DNA of 11,940 nucleotides from Zancudomyces culisetae (lineage: Eukaryota; Kickxellomycota; Harpellomycetes; Harpellales; Legeriomycetaceae), in assembly GCA_001969505.1 (NCBI GenBank), contig LSSK01001488.1, positions 1 to 11,940 on the forward strand, given 5' to 3'. This document shows positions 1 to 7,711 of this stretch, piece by piece. The notes under the pieces are model-generated. The model was not told the DNA's origin, did not search any database, and saw nothing but the letters and a program-made list of their open reading frames with translations. The first letter of the stretch is position 1. Each line of letters opens with the position of its first letter. The position numbers and the translations under genes were made by a program.

Positions 1-681
1 GTATATTATAGTTGACTACATGGAGAAATAAAATCATACAAATGAGGTTAAATATTATAGATTACATACTATTGGCTTAATGATGAGCTTTTGTTTCTAC
101 TGATGGAAATATTGTTCACTAGTTATGTAACTGTTAATTGTATAGAATCTCGGTAGATAAAAAGACCTTGGTGGAAAAGAGGGGAGGAAGGGTATATCTT
201 CTCTTGTTTTTATAAGGATGTGTAACATTATATGTCACTACCACATTTTACCAAGGTATTATGCGGCATTTATGGTTGAGAGCATATCTTGGTGATGATT
301 AATAAGAGTAGTAGTAAATAGTAAACTGTGACAGTGATGTCGAGAGGATTTTGGTTGTGTAATTCCACCAGCCTTTGAAGAAGTGCGTGTTTGTGTGTAA
401 GCTTATTAGTAGTTCAAAATTGCAATGAAGTGTAGTTAAGTGTAGTATAACATATTTTGAACGCAGCTTGTACCAATTCATCATATAACCGAACGAAACA
501 AATATCCTATTACTTTATGAATTAATTTAGATGATACTTTTAAAAAAAGCAGAAACCCAGAATAGACCTATGAGAAACTGTTTAAACCAGACAAAATAGC
601 AATAATGATAAAGATGTAATACTGAAAAAATATCATAAACACTTCAAAGGTCATGAAAACGTTGGTTGGTAAAGAACTTTC
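1..681. other. Gene-poor flank downstream of the thioredoxin gene
   Basis: I see no gene here. Frames on both strands are short and broken by stops, and none shows a recognisable motif. A stretch of about 40 codons is open on the + strand near 156-290, but it has no family resemblance and no clear splice context. The part nearest 681 must contain the 3' UTR of the minus-strand thioredoxin gene. No perfect AATAAA was found just beyond its stop on that strand, so the polyadenylation site is unplaced. Confidence 0.5.
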
Positions 682-1321
682 CTAGTCTGTATGCTCCTTG
701 GCAATTTCCAAATATTTTTCCTTGCGTTGGAATCCAACGATTTTACAAACATCTACTCCGTCCTTAAAAAGTATTACTGTAGGAAGCGCGGCAACCTATT
801 TTTATGACAGTGTGTTATAGAAAAATAGTACAGCGAGAATAGCAAGGATAACATTAATACGAAAATATCAGTCTTTTTTTATTACTACATACCTCGTATT
901 TTTGAGCTAGTTCCCCCTCTTCATCTGTATTTATTTTAGCTAGGTTAACTTTTCCATTCGTTTTGACAACATCTTGGATAACTGGTGACAATAATCGACA
1001 AGGACCACACCAACTTTGAAGATAAATTAAAATTGCAAGATTTTAGTTCAATCATATTGTATATATATATATATATATTCCATATCAACGAGGCTCTTAC
1101 TCTGCGTAAAAATCAACAAATACAGGAACTTTGCTTTTTAAAACATCGGTTTCAAAGTTTTTCATTGTCACCTCTATTACATTTCCACCTTTTGCGTTTG
1201 AGTTGGTGGTCGAAGTTCCAAAATAGGCTCTATCTCTCATTAAACCCCGCTGCTCGAAAAGACTTTTGTTCATAGCCCTTTGTAGTGTTTTTATAGCCGT
1301 GTACCTTCTTATGCCAATCAT
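682..1321 (-). CDS. Mitochondrial thioredoxin, three exons, 151 residues
   Basis: This is a small dithiol oxidoreductase of the thioredoxin fold, expected to reduce disulfides in the mitochondrial matrix and to be recycled by NADPH-dependent thioredoxin reductase. I join 1321-1101, 1013-893 and 795-682 on the minus strand, stop TAG at 684-682. Residues 1-35 are rich in Arg/Lys and Ser/Thr with few acids, typical of a mitochondrial presequence. RAY at 31-33 offers an R-3-type cleavage site. The core starts near residue 46: buried Asp70 in VDFYAD, active site WCGPC with Cys76 and Cys79, and cis-Pro119 in AALPTV. It ends in GFQRKEKYLEIAKEH. Total length fits a classical thioredoxin plus presequence. 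An in-frame TAA lies at 1348-1346, upstream of the chosen ATG (1321-1319), which has A at -3. An extra Cys131 lies outside the active site. The family is certain and the mitochondrial location likely. Confidence 0.93.
796..892 (-). other. Intron 2 of the thioredoxin gene (97 nt)
   Basis: The donor is GTATGT after the Glu114 codon (GAG at 895-893), phase 0. The acceptor is AAAAATAG at 803-796, directly before GTTGCCGCGCTTCC, which encodes VAALP. Removing it joins AQKYE to VAALPTV, the usual thioredoxin order leading to the cis-Pro loop. Candidate branch sites are CTGAT near the donor and CTATAAC nearer the acceptor. Confidence 0.92.
1014..1100 (-). other. Intron 1 of the thioredoxin gene (87 nt)
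   Basis: The donor reads GTAAGA directly after TACGCAGA and the acceptor reads TTCAAAG before TTGGTGTGG. The intron interrupts the Asp74 codon after its second base (GA|T), immediately before the WCGPC motif. Splicing restores the familiar YADWCGPCR. Without splicing the frame stops at a TAA formed by the donor bases (1099-1097). A possible branch point is GAACTAAAA, about 40 nt before the acceptor. The intron carries a TA dinucleotide run. Confidence 0.92.
1060..1078. repeat. (TA)9 run inside thioredoxin intron 1
   Basis: About nine TA dinucleotides lie in the intron on either strand. It is probably length-variable between strains, and changes would only alter intron length. Confidence 0.9.
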
Positions 1322-1538
1322 TGTATATCTGTTGTTTATTCCTTTTTAGATTGTATTTTTCTATACTAACAGAGTATTTTAACTTGAAATATATTTTTGC
1401 TATCCCAATTGTATTTTTTTAGATTATAAAAAGTATAGCAGTATAAAATCTGTGGAGATTGGATTAATCAGAATTTCTATTCGTAGCTGAATATCAAAAA
1501 AATAAAACACTTGATTGTCTTGAATCAATTGGAATTTA

Positions 1539-1661
1539 CGCAAAGGCATTCACAAACTTTATTCCTCATTTTTATTTTTTCGTTTAAAGTTAGCAAAACT
1601 ATACTTAAATAGAGGTACCCTAAAAAAAAAGAGTTGGTAAGGCCTTTGCGATTTATGCAAA
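1539..1661. promoter_or_regulatory. Cluster of CGCAAA-type motifs and dyads upstream of thioredoxin
   Basis: The 9-mer CGCAAAGGC at 1539-1547 recurs inverted as GCCTTTGCG at 1642-1650. The second copy also forms TTTGC-N7-GCAAA (1645-1661), and CACAAAC lies at 1551-1557. CRCAAA is the core of the middle sporulation element bound by yeast Ndt80. The cluster is about 220-340 bp upstream of the thioredoxin start. These are short motifs in AT-rich DNA, so a regulatory role is only a suggestion. Confidence 0.3.
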
Positions 1662-2061
1662 AAGTCACATTTTTAAAGACGTGTAATATAGATCTATGTG
1701 TTCATTTACATTTGGGGTACGTAGATGAAAGTGATGGTACACAACAACTAAATTCGGTTTTTTGTTTTCAAAATCCCTTGTTCGATGCTTTTATCTTGTG
1801 CTCTGAATAGCTTGGTCTTGGTTTTTGTGTGAGATTTATTTTTTTCTTTATAGACGTGTAGCTCTGTAAATAATTTTATAACCATGTTAATAACGGTGTT
1901 TATATTAGATCGATGTGTAGTGGCTGTATGATTTACCAAAAATGTTTTTATGAATTGTCAATTTTCAGCAAGTATGTGATTCAAATTATAAGTTGTAATA
2001 CAACATGTGCTACAAGTTTATTCTAGTAGTAGTTACTCAAATACAGCCGAGTTCTTGGTAT

Positions 2062-2071
2062 ATGCATGCAT
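2062..2071. promoter_or_regulatory. Perfect 10-bp palindrome ATGCATGCAT
   Basis: It sits in a short stretch (about 2040-2130) of more balanced base composition, with a second small palindrome GTGCAC at about 2101-2106. It could be a protein-binding site. Nothing else supports this. Confidence 0.2.
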
Positions 2072-2292
2072 TTGAATGTTTCTCTGTTTGTGCCGTATAT
2101 GTGCACGGGATTTGTTTTGGTGTACAGACCTCATCCAGAATGTTGGTTCACACCCTCAATAATGTATATGCTGAATCAATCATAGACATTGCAAAGAAAT
2201 GGAAGATTTGACCGGATTTTATTTTATAAACGAGATCCATGTGAGCAATATATGGAATTTTACCACTTTCTAATACAAGCAAGTTTTTATTA

Positions 2293-2315
2293 TTTCCCAT
2301 TAGTAGTATGGGAAA
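2293..2315 (+). other. Perfect 8-bp hairpin in intergenic DNA
   Basis: TTTCCCAT (2293-2300) pairs with ATGGGAAA (2308-2315) around a 7-nt loop. TTTCCCAC recurs about 60 bp further on. It could be a structured element or a binding-site pair. It has no terminator-like context, and I do not assign a function. Confidence 0.3.
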
Positions 2316-3036
2316 CTCGTCTGTGGCTCAATCATGTAGGGTATTATTATTTATCCGCTTTCCCACTAAATGAGGGGGGTTTTTTTTAATACTTGTTGAG
2401 GGTGATTGGGCGGGAATGAGTGAGGGGTCGGAGTCGGCAGAGAGAAAGGAAAGGTAGGTGGGAGAATCGAGTGAATCCTTTTGTTTTCGTTCTTTGATCA
2501 TTTCCTAAAATAAATAAATAAATACTGCAGGAATTTGGAGAAAAAACTAAAAAAAATAATAATTTAGCTGATTATGGCATTAATCAAAGACTAGTATGAA
2601 CTTGTATTGCCTATTTTAGTAATTGAATATTTCTAAAGTCCAGTAAGCAGGTAAACAGGAACAAACGGGGATAAGGAAATCTAATATATCACTATAAAGG
2701 GAAGACTTCATCCCATAATAGTAAAAATATAAAAATATAGATAAAGCGGATATTGGTACAAACTAAAAAGTGTAAAAAATATATATAAAAAGAACGTTGG
2801 CTTAAATGATAAAGAGAAATATTTGATTTTAATATTAAAACTACAAAAAATGGAATAAATTCAATATGAGTTGTCATTATTTTTTTTGACCTACAGGTTG
2901 TTTGTATAGAAAGGAGCAATTATTATGTGTCTTGGAAAAGAGTAAAAAAAAAAGGGTAAGAGGTTAAAAGGATGGGATATTGAGTATTATTTTTTGATTG
3001 AATTTCTATTGACTGAGGAAAAGTGATTAAAATACG

Positions 3037-3064
3037 AGGGCGATCCCTTTTCCCGAAATATCGG
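3037..3064. promoter_or_regulatory. Two adjacent GC-rich dyads, including CCG-N6-CGG
   Basis: AGGG-CGAT-CCCT (3037-3048) is followed five bases later by CCG-AAATAT-CGG (3053-3064). Paired CGG triplets at fixed spacing are how fungal Zn2Cys6 factors usually recognise DNA. Such GC-rich dyads stand out in this AT-rich region. No factor can be named; the site is a candidate only. Confidence 0.35.
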
Positions 3065-3159
3065 AGGAGCTGATGTGTTATCCTACGCTTACTGTTTTAC
3101 TAGTAAATGGGGTTGGCATTTTGAGAAAAATAGCTAGAAAGAAAAAAGGAGATGTAATA

Positions 3160-3167
3160 TGACGTAA
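3160..3167. promoter_or_regulatory. TGACGTAA, a CRE/ATF-like motif
   Basis: It matches the octamer bound by fungal bZIP factors of the Atf1/CREB type, which act in stress responses. It is a single copy in AT-rich DNA and could be chance. Confidence 0.25.
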
Positions 3168-3951
3168 TAACCTTGAAATATTTTAAACTAGATTTAGATA
3201 TTTACTAAATATTACTATTTTTTTAAATAGTAGAATTGGTGGTGAATGAGCAAAGAAAAAGTTGACCTTTAAAATTTACGAACAATGTGTTTTTTGTTTT
3301 TTTAATTAAAAAGCAAATATTGCTATTATAGCTTTTCTTATCAAAAAGCCGGCAATATTTACAAGTATTAATGAATAATATTGATAAAGCAAATATGGAC
3401 GAATGGACAATAAGAAGAAACATCAAACAAAAAAAAAATCAGATGCAGTTAATTTTTGATTCGATTTGGTTTGTTTAATAAAGGTTGAAGTATTGTTATT
3501 AAATAACATGATTTTGAATTGAATGGTGGAAACAAAGTAAAGTAAAACAAAAGGAGTGGAAAAATTAATTGGTAAGGGGAATAAGGGTAGGGAGCATGAA
3601 TGAAAAAGGGAGGCAGGGAGGGAACAAAAGAGGTAAATTGATAAATAGAGTGATAGAGTAATAAAAAGGTACAACGTTATACCAGCCCCAACATATGTTT
3701 TGATGTTATTCTAGGTACCACAAATGGTATAATAGACTATACCAATACCACCTGATTACAAACAAAAAAAATAAAAGATAGGACCAAGTAGGCACTATCA
3801 TCATTGTATGATTTTAAAAAATTACCATCAGATCGAAAAAAAAATAAAGCTAAAAAGAGACGAGTGGTGAGGATGTGAGGAGAAGGTTGCTTACAAAATT
3901 CATCGAGATATTTTTCAGATGTTATTATGTTTTGTTTAGTTTTGTTCATTG

Positions 3952-3970
3952 TTTTTTTTTTTTTTTTTTT
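3952..3970. repeat. T19 homopolymer
   Basis: Nineteen T in a row on the + strand, the longest homopolymer in the window. Poly(dA:dT) of this length excludes nucleosomes and is prone to length error in sequencing. Confidence 0.95.
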
Positions 3971-4110
3971 CAACGAAAAATTGATTTGAATAAGCAAATC
4001 AAAACCAAAGTCAATAACGGGATAACGGAAAATTAGAAAAGTGGACATGAGGATGTGCAAAAAACAATAAAGTGCTGATAATATAATAATGTATGAATGA
4101 ATTGTATGAG

Positions 4111-4195
4111 TGAAGAAAAAGAGAGAGAGAAAGACAGACAAAGATAGTGAAAGATATTGAGGGATATTGAGAGAGTGAGAGAGAGAAAAGGAAGA
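4111..4195. repeat. GA-rich polypurine tract
   Basis: About 85 bp consist mostly of GA/GAA/GATA units with few pyrimidines on the + strand. Its complement creates spurious Ser/Leu-rich reading frames on the minus strand. Confidence 0.8.
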
Positions 4196-4891
4196 AATGT
4201 TGATTTTTTTTTTGCATGCTATAAGAGTCTGTTACTCAATCGAGACATTGAACCAGTGTGTGTACAAAGTTTCAAATTTGTAGTACATTGCAAATTAACA
4301 TTACAAGCTAGAGTTTAACAAGAAAAATGTTTTGTGTATGTAATTTGCGATGATTTTTAAAACAAGTTCAGTAAAAAAGAATAAAAAGTGAAAACTCTAA
4401 ATACCAGCATATCAAAATGGCTGGAGAAATGGCAAGTTAAAAATAAAAGATAAAGGAAAAAGGCAATTAAATTTTCAATGTAGTTTGTTTCCTCCTCTCA
4501 CTAATTTATCATTGCTCTAGTATTCTTTGTTTTGGTTGTAACAATAATAGTAGCAATAGAAGAAAAAAGGGCTGTGATTTAAAATTTGAAGCGTTTTCAA
4601 TGTAACCAGATGGATTAAAAATAAAAGGGATTTGATATATCTAGTAATAATGCTATTTTTCGTTGTTATTGATAATGCCGACAAAATCAAATTTATTTAG
4701 CGAAATTAAACACCGTATATTTTTGTTTCCATCTAATTCCTATTATATCCTTGTATGGTGTAATTTCAAAATAAATCACTTATTGTCTTGCAATCTATTT
4801 ATTTTTATATATTTATTTTTACAAATACAGCGCCTATTGTAAACAAAGTAAATAAAACTCGAGACATATGTGAAGGCAAAAGGGTAAAATT

Positions 4892-4910
4892 GGGGAGAGA
4901 GAGAGGGGGG
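4892..4910. repeat. Short GA/G-rich tract
   Basis: GGGG, (AG)n and G6 in succession, purine-only on the + strand. Confidence 0.8.
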
Positions 4911-5185
4911 TAGGATGGAGTGGAATTCATAAATATCATTATATGCTAGTGCAATGAAATGAAAAATAAAGTAGTTTGGTTGGGGGAGGAGATTGTGAGA
5001 GCGAGTAAAGAAAGAAGGAAGTGGCCAAGAATGATGTGATTTGTTAATTGTGCTTGTAAAATAACATTGCGATCGCAAGTAACACGATTAATAGTAAACA
5101 CAACGCGGGATATTTTTTTCAACCCCCAATATAATTGCAAGTCAGGTTTTTAATTTTTTTTTGTGATTATAGGGTTTATGAAATA

Positions 5186-5223
5186 GAGGGGAAGAGAGAG
5201 GAGAGAGGAGAGAGTGGGTGGGT
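5186..5223. repeat. GA-rich tract leading into the GGGTT array
   Basis: A purine run of GAGA/GGAG units, ending in GTGGGTGGG, that merges into the pentanucleotide array just downstream. Confidence 0.75.
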
Positions 5224-5235
5224 TAAGGTTGAGTT

Positions 5236-5283
5236 GGGTTGGGTTGGGTTGGGTTGGGTTGGGTTGGGTTGGAGGGGGGGGGG
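5236..5283 (+). repeat. (GGGTT)7 array followed by G10
   Basis: Seven exact GGGTT units occupy 5236-5270, then GGA, then ten consecutive G at 5274-5283. Runs of three G with 2-nt loops are an ideal G-quadruplex pattern on the + strand, which is also the sense strand of the downstream gene. The unit resembles telomeric G-strand repeats, but the array is internal and short. It could be a microsatellite, a fossil telomere-like insertion or a regulatory structure. Confidence 0.95.
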
Positions 5284-5685
5284 AGAGAATAGTCAAAGGA
5301 AAACAAAATATGTTGGAACCACTGACAAGAATATAAAAAAAAATTTTTTTTTGATGAAACATTCAATAATACCACACACACATACAAGTTTTAAAAAATA
5401 AAAATAAAATTTTTTTTTACTAGTACGAAAGGAAAAAAAAAAGTACAAGAGAATGGAATACTTTCTACTAGTACAAAAGACTAATTTTATATTTCAAGTA
5501 ACAGTAATTTGTAATTAGAAATAACAGAGTCGAAAACAACATGAAAAAAATAGAAGAATCAAAACAGAAAAATAAAAGTAAAAGCAAAATAATTTGAGCA
5601 AATAACCGAACAATTGCTGATTTGATTTCACAAGTAATCAAGAAAAAACGAAAAAGAAAGAAAAAAGAAAAAACCTACACCCTCC

Positions 5686-5706
5686 CCACCACCACCACCA
5701 CCACCA
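5686..5706. repeat. (CCA)7 trinucleotide repeat
   Basis: Seven exact CCA units lie just after CCCTCC. It is one of very few C-rich patches on the + strand between 2400 and 9780. Confidence 0.9.
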
Positions 5707-5825
5707 TCATCTAAAAATACAAAAAAACATTACATCGATGATTATATATTTATAAATTCAAAAAAAATAGAGTGAGTAAAGAGAGAGTAGATGTGAAAAT
5801 TAAAAATGTGATTAAAGCGTATGCA

Positions 5826-5839
5826 TGTGTGTGTGTGTG
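5826..5839. repeat. (GT)7 dinucleotide repeat
   Basis: Alternating GT, followed by GGGGAGGG. An ordinary microsatellite. Confidence 0.85.
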
Positions 5840-6225
5840 GGGAGGGAAAGAGAGGGAGGAAAAGGCAAGGCAAGAAACGTGTTATTTTTATTTTTTTTAC
5901 TCGCAAAAAAAATAATAGGATGCAGAAAAAGGCAAGTGATTTTTAGATATAATGTGGGTTGGTTATTTTATAAAGAAATATATAATGTATTTATGAAAAT
6001 AGTTTTATAAAATTATATAGATGAAAACGTAAAACACGGGGGAATTTAGAAAATAAAAAGACTAATATTTTGTAAAAGACAAGGATTTCTAAAAGGAAAA
6101 AATTAGATGGAAGGAAAAAAAAGGTCGAGCTTTTTGTTTGAAAATTCAAAAAATAAAAAAAAATTGTTGGAAAAAGTTATATACAAAAGAGCAAATTTAC
6201 TAAAAACTAGAGGATTAAAAAAAAT

Positions 6226-6286
6226 TCAATAATCATAAATCATAAATCATGAATCAAAAGTCAAATAATAAATCAAATAATAAAGA
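6226..6286. repeat. Tandem AAATCAT and CAAATAATAAA-type repeats
   Basis: Two to three near-exact AAATCAT units (one with ATGAATC) are followed by two copies of CAAATAATAAA. Simple AT-rich tandem duplication. Confidence 0.7.
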
Positions 6287-6612
6287 AAAATTTTTTTTTT
6301 TTGGCGTTAGTAAGTATTCTATCTAATAGTCAAATAATAGATACCGAGTTTTTTTTATTTTGTATATTCTTTACACTATTTGTATTATACTAGCATTTTA
6401 AAATGTATTTTCAATTATATTTAAAATGAATTTATTACATATCGTAATGTATTGTATAATCGTATATAGAAATAAAAATGTAAATTATATTAATATTACC
6501 GTAAAATGACTTGTTTTGGATTGAAAAAAAAATGAAATGTTCCATTAAAAGCAATGAACATCGGGATGTCAAATAAAAAAAATAATTTAGAAATATAGAA
6601 ATATTAGAAAAG

Positions 6613-6642
6613 TAGAAAAATAGAAAAATAGAAAAATAGAAA
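6613..6642. repeat. 8-bp tandem repeat TAGAAAAA, 3.75 copies
   Basis: Three exact units of TAGAAAAA plus TAGAAA. Minisatellite-like with no further signal. Confidence 0.9.
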
Positions 6643-6843
6643 TCCATATGTAATCACAATAGAATAAAGAAAAGAAAAAAAAAAAAAGAAAAAAAAAACA
6701 TTGAAATTCAAGGTTTTATTTTTAATTTTTAAAAGTTGGCATTTTTTTTTATGTCGTTCGTCCTCGTAATAGTTTGTAGATGTAATAGTTGTTAATGTTG
6801 TTGTAGTAGTAGTTTAATATTAGCTGGATTGAAAAAAAAAGAG

Positions 6844-6855
6844 TATATATAAAAG
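6844..6855 (+). promoter_or_regulatory. TATATATAAAAG, candidate TATA box
   Basis: It contains the TATAWAWR consensus in the correct direction for the downstream gene, about 860 bp before its ATG. If used, the leader would be about 800 nt. TATA-like strings are frequent in DNA this AT-rich (another lies at 2780-2790), so the assignment is weak. Confidence 0.25.
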
Positions 6856-6920
6856 AGCCAAGTATATAGCTTAAAAAAAAAGTTATAGAATAAAGCTAAT
6901 ATTTTGCTCTTTTTATTTTT

Positions 6921-6940
6921 ATTTATTTATTTATTTATTT
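6921..6940. repeat. (ATTT)5
   Basis: Five exact ATTT units, preceded by related ATTTTT units. One of few T-rich patches in a purine-rich stretch. Confidence 0.9.
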
Positions 6941-6980
6941 TAAAAAGAGAAAATATATAGATTAATATAATAGACAAAAA

Positions 6981-6996
6981 GATAGATAGATAGATA
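6981..6996. repeat. (GATA)4
   Basis: Four GATA units followed by GAG. Each AGATAG is a match to WGATAR, the site of fungal GATA zinc-finger factors. Confidence 0.9.
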
Positions 6997-7301
6997 GAGT
7001 ATATACTAGAAAAAGAAGGATACACGAATGTAAAAAAAAGAATAAAAAGTGGGGACTGAGTATACTTTTTATTTTCGACAAAGAGTTCTTCCTGAATATT
7101 AATGATCAAAGAGAAAATAAAAGAAGGAGAGAAAATACTACAACTTTTAGAATATTCTAGAGAAGAAGAAGAATAAGAAGAATAAAAAGGAAAAGAAAAA
7201 GAAGAGTGGAAAGAAAAAGACAGAGTATACTAGTTGATTTCCAACTCTCCTTTATTCCATTGTACTTTTTAAAATAAAGAGATATATACTATAGAATACG
7301 A

Positions 7302-7492
7302 ATGATTGTTAAACTTGTAAGATATATTTAAATGTTATATATATATATGAATATGTGTGTAAAACTATGTTTGTAAAAAAGTGAGAGAAGGAAATAAAGA
7401 AAAAGATGGAGGGAGAGAGAGTGTGAGTGAGGGAGAGAGGGTTGGTTGATTATAATTAAATGTTGATACAACCTAATTCAATTAAAATATAA
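7302..7492 (+). promoter_or_regulatory. Short upstream ORFs in the probable leader
   Basis: Small frames begin at ATG 7302 (9 codons, stop 7329-7331), 7332 (14 codons, stop 7374-7376), 7406 (6 codons) and 7460 (10 codons, stop 7490-7492). If the leader extends this far they would restrain translation of the large protein. No ATG occurs between 7463 and 7711, so the main start has a clear approach. Confidence 0.35.
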
Positions 7493-7558
7493 AATAAAAT
7501 AAAATCTAAATAGGTAAAAAGATCAAGAAAAGAAATATCAAGTAGATAAAAGCGAGGA

Positions 7559-7582
7559 GATAGATAGATAGATAGATAGATA
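7559..7582. promoter_or_regulatory. (GATA)6 array, 130-153 bp before the start codon
   Basis: Six GATA units in tandem give overlapping WGATAR matches. GATA factors (AreA, SreA and white-collar types) bind such sites singly or in pairs. The array may be regulatory or just a microsatellite, and the second array at 6981 makes either reading possible. Confidence 0.4.
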
Positions 7583-7650
7583 GACAATAGAACAAGGAGT
7601 AGAGAATATATAGAGATACTATTAGAGCAAACACAATAACATAGACAATA

Positions 7651-7711
7651 TAGAGAAAGAAAGAAAGAGAGAAATAAAGAAGAAAGTGAGAAAGAAGAAA
7701 AAGAAAGAAAT
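7651..7711 (+). promoter_or_regulatory. Polypurine leader and start context of the large gene
   Basis: Apart from two T the stretch is pure A/G up to AAAT before the ATG, with A at -3 as fungi prefer. The in-frame TAA at 7637-7639 closes the frame upstream and makes 7712 the first usable ATG. Confidence 0.6.

Larger units (their letters stand above)
1322..7711. other. Long gene-free region between two divergent genes (about 6.4 kb)
   Basis: I find no protein gene here that resembles any family. The open stretches, mostly on the minus strand, encode Leu/Ser/Tyr/Phe-rich strings that are the complement of purine-rich repeats. No tRNA B-box or rRNA signature was seen. It must hold the promoters of the thioredoxin gene (left) and the NDT80-family gene (right), and the latter's 5' leader. 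Roughly 2040-2130 has more balanced composition. From about 2400 onward it is A-rich with very little C; for example 7381-7440 has 28 G and no C. A noncoding transcript or leader introns cannot be excluded. Confidence 0.6.

Noticed and set aside
985-1275. + strand frame of 96 codons across thioredoxin exon 1
   Set aside because: It is antisense to an exon with unmistakable thioredoxin motifs and includes the TA run of the intron.
1355-1375. ACTAACAG near 1365 as a Yap1-type site (TTAGTAA) for thioredoxin control
   Set aside because: The reverse strand reads TTAGTAT, not a match to the Yap1 consensus; it looks more like a chance branch-point string.
2005-2389. Two + strand frames with fairly complex sequence
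   Set aside because: Short, overlapping, with no recognisable domain or splice context; the composition is more balanced here but not enough to call a gene.
3423-4217. Overlapping minus-strand frames encoding Leu/Ser/Tyr/Phe-rich strings
   Set aside because: They are the complement of GA- and A-rich repeats and T19, have no family motif, and start in no gene-like context.
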